Shown here one piece after another: positions 24,551 to 29,424 of a stretch of DNA of 29,424 nt. Source of the stretch: an uncultured Beijerinckiaceae bacterium (GTDB taxonomy: Bacteria > Pseudomonadota > Alphaproteobacteria > Rhizobiales > Beijerinckiaceae); assembly GCA_937863205.1 (NCBI GenBank), contig CALMGA010000341.1, positions 1 through 29,424 of the forward strand. Reading direction: 5' to 3'. The notes beneath the pieces are model-generated. The model was given only the letters and a program-made list of their open reading frames with translations. It was not told the DNA's origin and searched no databases. Position numbers and translations under genes: made by a program. Numbering within the stretch: the first letter of the stretch is position 1; every line of letters starts with the position of its first letter.

Positions 24551-26152
24551 ATGACCCATGCGAACGACCTCCGTCCGCGACGCATCCTTTGCGTGTTTCC
24601 GCACTACGAACCGTCCTTCGGCACGTTCGAGCATGCCTATCACCTGACGGACAACACCAAGGCGTTCATGCCGCCGCAGGGCCTGTTGACCATCGCGGCC
24701 ACCATGCCGGCGCACTGGCCCGTGCGCTTCGTCGACGAGAACATGGGCGCGGCCAGCGCCGACGACTTCGCCTGGGCCGATGCGGTGTTGGTCAGCGGCA
24801 TGCACATCCAGCGCCGCTTCATCGACGACATCTGCCGCCGCGCCCACAACGCCGGCAAGATCGCCGTGCTCGGCGGCCCCTCCGTGTCGGCCTGCCCGGA
24901 GAACTACCCCGACTTCGACATCCTGCACTGCGGCGAACTGGGGGATGCCACCGATGCGCTGATCGCGCTGCTCGGCGACAGCGTCGCGCGGCCGGCCAAG
25001 CAACTGGTGCTGAAGACGAAGGTGCGCCGCGAGCTGTCGCAGTTCCCGATGCCGGCCTACGAACTGGCCGCCATCGACCGGTACATGCTGGGGACCGTGC
25101 AGTTCTCCTCGGGCTGCCCTTACAAGTGCGAGTTCTGCGACATCCCCGGCCTTTACGGCCGCATCCCGCGGATGAAGACGCCCGAGCGCATCTGCGCCGA
25201 ACTCGACGTGCTGCTCGCCCGCGGCGTCACCGGCTCGGTGTACTTCGTCGACGACAACATCATCGGCAACCGCAAGGCCTGCAAGGACCTGCTGCCCCAC
25301 CTGATCGCCTGGCAGAAGAAGAACGGCTACGCCATCTCCTTCGCCTGCGAGGCGACCCTCAACATCGCCCGCTCGCCCGACATCCTGGCGATGATGCGCG
25401 AGGCCGCCTTCGACGCGATCTTCTGCGGCATCGAAACGCCCGAGCCTGACGCGCTGCTGCAGATCGACAAGGGCCACAACATGGTGATGCCCATCCTCGA
25501 CGCGGTGCGCATCATCAACGAGCACGGCATCCAGGTGGTGTCGGGCATCATCCTCGGCCTCGACAGCGACACGGCCGAGTCCGGCGACAAGGTGCTGAAG
25601 TTCATTGAAGCGTCCAACATTCCGATGCTCACCATCAACCTGCTGCAGGCCCTGCCGCAGACGCCGCTCTACGACCGCCTGCTCAAGGCCGGGCGCATCG
25701 ACGCGCGCGAGGATCGGGAGTCCAACGTGCATTTCGCCATGCCCTACGACGCCGTGCTCGGCATGTGGCGATCCTGCATGGAGGCGGCCTACCAGCCGGC
25801 CGTTCTGTTCGACCGTTACCGCCACCAGCTCAAGGCGACCTGGCCCAACCGCATCAGGAAGCCGCTGTCGCCGCAGCGGACCGGCCGCGCCATGGTGAGG
25901 AAGGGCCTGATCATCCTGGCCAAGCTGCTCTGGTACGTCGGCATCAAGGGCGACGGCGGTTATCGCGCGATTTTCTGGCGCTTCGCCCTGCCGCTGCTGC
26001 TGCGCGGCAAGGTGGAAGCGCTGCTGAATTACGCCCTGCCGGCGCACCACCTCATCATGTTCGCCCGCGATGCCTGCTCGGGGCAAGGCAACGCGTCGCA
26101 TTATTCGGCCAAGCTGCGATCGGGCCAGGCAGCCCTTGACGCGGCCGAGTAG
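24551..26152 (+). CDS. B12-binding radical SAM protein, HpnP-like
   Basis: The protein has 533 residues. The N-terminal third is the cobalamin-binding-type fold (RILCVFPHYEPSFGTFEHAY, then KAFMPPQGLLTIAA and VLGGPSVSACPENYPDFD). The radical SAM core follows with the [4Fe-4S] ligands C189, C193 and C196 in SSGCPYKCEFCDIPGLYGR. The C-terminal domain is of the DUF4070 type. This architecture, the length, and segments such as FGTFEHAY, YFVDDNIIGNRKA and the ASHYSAKLR end closely resemble HpnP, the hopanoid C-2 methylase. From memory the match looks good, but paralogues of other function exist, so I give no symbol. If it is HpnP, it methylates ring A of bacteriohopanoids at the membrane. It has no gene partner in a hopanoid cluster here; the neighbours are a lipid kinase and a response regulator. 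Confidence 0.88.
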   Translation: MTHANDLRPRRILCVFPHYEPSFGTFEHAYHLTDNTKAFMPPQGLLTIAATMPAHWPVRFVDENMGAASADDFAWADAVLVSGMHIQRRFIDDICRRAHNAGKIAVLGGPSVSACPENYPDFDILHCGELGDATDALIALLGDSVARPAKQLVLKTKVRRELSQFPMPAYELAAIDRYMLGTVQFSSGCPYKCEFCDIPGLYGRIPRMKTPERICAELDVLLARGVTGSVYFVDDNIIGNRKACKDLLPHLIAWQKKNGYAISFACEATLNIARSPDILAMMREAAFDAIFCGIETPEPDALLQIDKGHNMVMPILDAVRIINEHGIQVVSGIILGLDSDTAESGDKVLKFIEASNIPMLTINLLQALPQTPLYDRLLKAGRIDAREDRESNVHFAMPYDAVLGMWRSCMEAAYQPAVLFDRYRHQLKATWPNRIRKPLSPQRTGRAMVRKGLIILAKLLWYVGIKGDGGYRAIFWRFALPLLLRGKVEALLNYALPAHHLIMFARDACSGQGNASHYSAKLRSGQAALDAAE

Positions 26153-26213
26153 GGCGGGGGTGATTTGATCGCGCCCGCCAACCGGGGGCGGCACCGGCGT
26201 GGCCGCTCCCGCT

Positions 26214-26233
26214 TGCCGGCACAACGGCCGGCA
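26214..26233. terminator. Hairpin downstream of the radical SAM gene
   Basis: TGCCGGC-ACAACG-GCCGGCA is a 7-bp perfect stem with a 6-nt loop, about 60 nt after the stop. No T-tract follows. The same 221-bp gap also holds a 12-bp palindrome, CGATCGCGATCG (26256-26267), and must contain the promoter of the next gene, which I could not identify. Confidence 0.35.
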
Positions 26234-26373
26234 GCGGCAGGATGAACGGCGAAATCGATCGCGATCGTGACGTTGATTACAGCTAAGCTTGCGTTTTCAG
26301 GTCGCTTGCGCCTCATCTGCCACGGTCGATCCCCCTCTGATCCTGGACGACGTGTTTGACAGGTTCAACGCTT

Positions 26374-27192
26374 ATGGACGACCTCGCTCCCGCCGATCTC
26401 GACGCGCTGTGGTCGCTCGCATCGCCGGACGACCTGCGCCGGATCGCCGATCTCGCGCGACGCATCTTCGCCGTTCCCGCCGTCCTGCTGCTGTCGGAAG
26501 GATCGATCGCCGTTCGCTTCGCCTCCGGCGAGCAGGACGCTGCGGTTGAGAGCGCCGCGTTCGACGCGGCGCTGATCCTCGATGGTGGGCCACGCTCCGG
26601 GCAGCACGGCGGGCAGCGCATCGGCACCCTGCGCATTCTCGGCGAGCGTGACTGGACGAGCGAGGATCGCGCGATCCTCGACGATCTCGCCGGTTGTTTG
26701 ACGAGCCTCATCGCAAGCCGGCATGCCGTCGGTTCCGCCCGCAACGCCGAGGCCGGTCCGGCGGAACAGGCACCCGTCGAGCTTGAGGAAGGCGGCGCGG
26801 ACTCGGCAAGCGTGCACATCCTCCTCGCCGACGACCTCGACCTCAACCGCAAGCTGATCTCCGACATGCTCTCGATCGAGGGCCATGCGGTCGACAGCGT
26901 CGCCGATGGGGCGGCGGCCGTGAAGGCCGTCGGGGAACACAGCTACGACATCATCCTGATGGACATGATCATGCCGGTGATGGACGGCATGGCGGCCACC
27001 CGCGCGATCCGCGCCATGCCGGCGCCGGCCTGCGACGTGCCCATCGTCGCATTGACCGCGCATTCCCTACCCGAACAGCTCGACAATTGCCTGAAGGCCG
27101 GCGTCGACGCGATCCTGACCAAGCCGATGAGCGTCGCTGCCCTTACCGACGCGGTCATGACCTGGTCCCGGCGCGGACGGCGCGCCGCCTGA
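26374..27192 (+). CDS. GAF-like / receiver-domain response regulator
   Basis: The protein has 272 residues. Residues about 5-115 resemble a shortened GAF domain (LRRIADLARRIFAVPAVLLL, then GTLRILGERDWTSEDRAILD). It lacks the usual middle segment, about 35 residues, between the second strand and the LGTL strand. Residues about 148-262 are a receiver domain: acidic pair in LLADDLDLNRK, phosphoacceptor Asp in ILMDMIMPVMDG, Thr in VALTAHS and Lys in ILTKPMS. There is no DNA-binding or enzymatic output domain, and no histidine kinase is adjacent. It may act as a phosphotransfer or protein-interaction module. The ATG at 26374 is chosen; a TTG at 26356 is also open. Confidence 0.85.
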   Translation: MDDLAPADLDALWSLASPDDLRRIADLARRIFAVPAVLLLSEGSIAVRFASGEQDAAVESAAFDAALILDGGPRSGQHGGQRIGTLRILGERDWTSEDRAILDDLAGCLTSLIASRHAVGSARNAEAGPAEQAPVELEEGGADSASVHILLADDLDLNRKLISDMLSIEGHAVDSVADGAAAVKAVGEHSYDIILMDMIMPVMDGMAATRAIRAMPAPACDVPIVALTAHSLPEQLDNCLKAGVDAILTKPMSVAALTDAVMTWSRRGRRAA

Positions 27193-27258
27193 CGCCCTCG
27201 CGCGGGCGGCGGGAAAGCACCCCAACGGCTTTACGGGCGGCGTCGCGCACGCGTAAAG
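27193..27258. terminator. Hairpins after the response-regulator gene
   Basis: CGCCC-TCGCGC-GGGCG (27193-27208) lies directly after the stop. A second stem, CTTTACG (27229-27235) with CGTAAAG (27252-27258), follows. Neither has a T-tract. The rest of the 214-bp gap to the glycosyltransferase gene shows no clear promoter. Confidence 0.3.
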
Positions 27259-27406
27259 GCTGGCCCTGCCGCGAAAGGTCGCGATGGTGGGATGGTGCGA
27301 GTGCTGCGATCGAGATGCGTGACGGTTCGGTGAGCCTGCCTTCTGCACCGCGCACCCGGCCGACATCGCCCATGGCGTTTGCCATCGCGTCCTGCGGGCG
27401 CCGGGG

Positions 27407-28474
27407 ATGAGGCTCGTCATCTTCGGTCTGTCGGTCAGCTCGTCCTGGGGCAACGGCCACGCCTCGCTGTGGCGCGGCCTCATCGCCGCCCTGGCCGCGC
27501 AGGGGCACCGAATCAGCTTCTTCGAGCGCGACGTGCCGTACTACGCCGCCCACCGCGACCTCACCGACCTGCCCGGCGGCACCCTGCGCCTGTACCGGGA
27601 CTGGGACGACGTTCTCGGCGAGGCCCGCAGCGCGGTGGCCGAGGCCGACGTGGCCGTCGTCACCTCGTTCTGCCCGGACGGTGTCGCCGCCTGCCGCCTC
27701 GTGCGCGAGGGACGGGCGCTGCGCTGCTTCTACGACCTCGACACGCCGGTCACGCTGGCCGCTCTCGACGCCGAGCAGCCGGTCGCCTACCTCGACGCCG
27801 ACCGCCTCGCCGGCTTCGACCTCGTGCTCTCCTACACCGGCGGCGAGGCCCTGGACGCCCTGCGGACCCGCCTCGGCGCCGGCCGCGTCGCCGCCTTCTA
27901 CGGCTGGGCGGACCCGGCCGCCTATCACCCAGTCGCGCCGGCCGCGCACTACGCCTCGGCGCTGTCCTACCTCGGCACCTACGCCGCCGACCGGCAGGCG
28001 ACCCTCGAACGCCTGCTGGTCGCCCCCGCCCGCCGGCGGCGGTCGGCGCGCTTCGTCATCGGCGGCGCGCTTTACCCCGCGGACTTCCCATGGACGGACA
28101 ACATCTGGTTCGTGCGCCACCTGCCCCCTTGCGAGCACCAGGCCTTCTACTCCTCGGCGCGGCTGACCCTCAACGTCACCCGCGCGGCGATGGCGGCGAT
28201 GGGCTGGTGCCCGTCCGGCCGGCTGTTCGAGGCGGCCTGCTGCGGCACGCCCATCCTCAGCGACAACTGGGCCGGACTCGACCACTTCTTCGAACCGGGA
28301 CGCGAGATCCTGGTGGCCGCAACCACGGAGGACGCGCTGTCCGCACTCGACCTGCCCGACGAGACCCTGGCGGCCATCGCCCGGCGCGCCCGCGACCGGG
28401 TGCTGGGCGATCATACGGCCGAACGAAGGGCGCGACAGATGGTGGCGCTGTTCGAAGACGCGGCCGCCGGCTGA
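27407..28474 (+). CDS. Glycosyltransferase, CgeB-like
   Basis: The protein has 355 residues in a GT-B fold resembling the CgeB / DUF3880 group of glycosyltransferases. The N-terminus is LVIFGLSVSSSWGNGHASLW, with a Gly-rich loop (GLSVSSSWGNGH) typical of nucleotide-sugar enzymes. A mid-protein FYGWADPAAYHPV marks the domain border. The C-terminal domain has LTLNVTRAAMAAMGWCPSGR, LFEAACCGTPILSDNWAGLD and the FEPGREILVA loop, the usual donor-binding region with its Glu. It has no signal peptide. The next gene starts at its stop (TGATG) and encodes a sugar nucleotidyltransferase, which may make the donor; a PIG-L deacetylase follows. This suggests a small pathway for a modified sugar conjugate. 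Confidence 0.85.
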   Translation: MRLVIFGLSVSSSWGNGHASLWRGLIAALAAQGHRISFFERDVPYYAAHRDLTDLPGGTLRLYRDWDDVLGEARSAVAEADVAVVTSFCPDGVAACRLVREGRALRCFYDLDTPVTLAALDAEQPVAYLDADRLAGFDLVLSYTGGEALDALRTRLGAGRVAAFYGWADPAAYHPVAPAAHYASALSYLGTYAADRQATLERLLVAPARRRRSARFVIGGALYPADFPWTDNIWFVRHLPPCEHQAFYSSARLTLNVTRAAMAAMGWCPSGRLFEAACCGTPILSDNWAGLDHFFEPGREILVAATTEDALSALDLPDETLAAIARRARDRVLGDHTAERRARQMVALFEDAAAG

Positions 28475-29223
28475 TGTGGGGCATCGTTCCCGCCGCCGGC
28501 AACGGTACGCGCATCCAGCCGCTGGCCTTCTCCAAGGAGCTGCTCCCCGTCGGCAGCCGCATCGATGCGGCCGGCGTGGAGCGCCCCCGCGCGGTCGGTG
28601 AATACATCATCGAGCGCATGGCGCGCGCCGGCGTCGCCAAGATCTGCATCGTCGTGTCGCCGATGAAGACCGACATCATCCGCTACTTCGGCGGCACCGC
28701 CGGGGATCGTGACGTCACCCTCGCCTACGTCGTGCAGAACGAGGCCGACGGCCTGTGCGACGCCATTTTCCGTGCCCTGCCGCTGATCGGCCCCGACGAG
28801 CCGGTGATCGTCGGGCTGCCCGACACGATCTGGACGCCGGTCGACGCCCTCGCCGCCTTGCCCGACGACCGCTTCTCCTTCCTGCTGTTTCCCGTCGACC
28901 GGCCCGAGCTGTTCGATGCCGTCGACTGCGAGACCGGCGGCCGCGTGCGACGCATCCTGGTCAAGTCGGCGCGGCTCGCCGGCTCGCCGGGCTGGATCTG
29001 GGGCGCCTTCAAGCTGCCCGGCGCCACCCTGCACGCGCTGCACGCGCTGTGGCGCCGTCGCGACCGCGCCGACGAGTTTTTCGGCAGCCTCGTCAATGCC
29101 TGGATCGAGGACGGCGGCGAGGCCTGGGGCGTGCGCGGCGGCAAGGCCTACGTCGATGTCGGCACGTTGAACGGCTACCGTCAGGCCAGCCAGCTGCTCG
29201 GCGAGGCGAGCCGGTCATCCTAG
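28474..29223 (+). CDS. Sugar-phosphate nucleotidyltransferase
   Basis: The 249-residue protein activates a sugar 1-phosphate with an NTP, in the glucose-1-phosphate thymidylyl/uridylyltransferase superfamily. The nucleotide-binding motif is at the start: GIVPAAGNGTRIQPLAFSKE then LLPVG, where the usual PK-LLP is SKELLPVG. The middle has IVGLPDTIWTPVDALAALPD, the sugar-binding region with a GLPDT where many have GDN. YVDVGTLNGYRQA near the end matches the W.D.GT..... motif of the family. No hexapeptide acyltransferase tail is present. The start overlaps the glycosyltransferase stop (TGATG). NTP and sugar specificity cannot be read with confidence. Confidence 0.85.
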   Translation: MWGIVPAAGNGTRIQPLAFSKELLPVGSRIDAAGVERPRAVGEYIIERMARAGVAKICIVVSPMKTDIIRYFGGTAGDRDVTLAYVVQNEADGLCDAIFRALPLIGPDEPVIVGLPDTIWTPVDALAALPDDRFSFLLFPVDRPELFDAVDCETGGRVRRILVKSARLAGSPGWIWGAFKLPGATLHALHALWRRRDRADEFFGSLVNAWIEDGGEAWGVRGGKAYVDVGTLNGYRQASQLLGEASRSS

Positions 29224-29273
29224 CGCCCGACCTCACCGCCGTCCTGGCGCGGCGGCAGCGGATCGCCGGGCCG

Positions 29274-29424
29274 GTGGCGCTGGTCGTCGCTCATCCCGAC
29301 GACGAGACGATCGGCGCGGGCGCCTCGCTGCACCTGTTCGACGACCTCACCCTGGTCCACGTCACCGACGGCGCGCCGCGGCACGGCGGCGACGCTCGCG
29401 CTGCCGGGCATGCCACCGCCGAGG
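29274..29424 (+). CDS. PIG-L family deacetylase, 3'-truncated by the window
   Basis: Beginning with VALVVAHPDDETIGAGASLH, this is the metal-binding N-terminus of a PIG-L/LmbE de-N-acetylase (AHPDDE). The frame is open to the window end. GTG at 29274 is the first normal start; the frame remains open upstream (LAPDLTAVLARRQRIAGP), with only a CTG at 29244. The true start may therefore lie further up, or the gene may begin by coupled re-initiation from the nucleotidyltransferase stop at 29221. It completes a glycosyltransferase / nucleotidyltransferase / deacetylase set. The protein is cut before the second His motif. Confidence 0.75.
   Translation, partial: MALVVAHPDDETIGAGASLHLFDDLTLVHVTDGAPRHGGDARAAGHATAE

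Noticed and set aside
26256..26267. 12-bp palindrome CGATCGCGATCG
   Set aside because: A single occurrence in a GC-rich gap; with GATC/CG-rich composition it is not enough to claim a site.

Overview
This window is GC-rich, gene-dense DNA from an alphaproteobacterium, most likely a member of the Hyphomicrobiales (Rhizobiales). The evidence is the gene content and pairings: gatC-gatA divergent from ruvX, a K+-independent membrane H+-pyrophosphatase near thiL, a TIGR02301-family protein beside a NUDIX hydrolase, a short Rhizobium-type phosphatidylserine decarboxylase, YqgE beside a DsbD-alpha-like protein and a Prx5-type peroxiredoxin, and an HpnP-like radical SAM protein. I cannot name the genus. 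I see no tRNA, rRNA, CRISPR array, insertion sequence, prophage or plasmid gene. The window cuts one gene at each end.

Layout. 1-1582: the 3' part of a GT4 glycosyltransferase, translationally coupled to a PIG-L deacetylase. 1589-7215 (minus strand): a NUDIX hydrolase, purB, a TMEM43-family membrane protein, a small conserved ORF and hppA. 7369-8007: an exported carboxymuconolactone-decarboxylase-like protein, convergent with thiL. 8010-10879 (minus): gatC-gatA and then thiL. 10983-12836: ruvX and three small exported proteins. 12991-15532 (minus): pdxH, a NUDIX hydrolase, a TIGR02301 protein and psd. 15531-16037: a lipoprotein divergent from pdxH. 16091-19676 (minus): yqgE, serS, surE and pcm. 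19768-21147: the DsbD-alpha-like protein and the peroxiredoxin. 21341-24249 (minus): a diacylglycerol-kinase-family lipid kinase, an aldose-epimerase-like domain and folD. 24551-26152: the HpnP-like B12/radical SAM protein. 26374-27192: a shortened-GAF plus receiver protein. 27407-29424: glycosyltransferase, sugar nucleotidyltransferase and a second PIG-L deacetylase, cut by the window end.

Most genes are housekeeping: translation (serS, gatCA), purine, folate, thiamine and B6 metabolism, phospholipid synthesis, repair (ruvX, pcm) and energy (hppA). The two ends carry glycan or glycolipid modification genes of the same classes (glycosyltransferase with PIG-L deacetylase). Together with the lipid kinase, psd and the HpnP-like enzyme, this gives the window an envelope-lipid and glycan flavour.

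The least ordinary observations are these. The aldose-epimerase-like ORF has no stop codon of its own and reads in frame into FolD, giving a 649-residue fusion. There is a predicted three-way-junction structure between the peroxiredoxin and folD, nested inverted repeats before a small secreted-protein gene, and a long imperfect hairpin in the serS leader. GatA has an altered catalytic-loop sequence. The divergent genes pdxH and the lipoprotein share one CATG start palindrome. Several gene junctions carry perfect hairpins without a U-tract. Everything was read by eye; no homology search or folding program was run.
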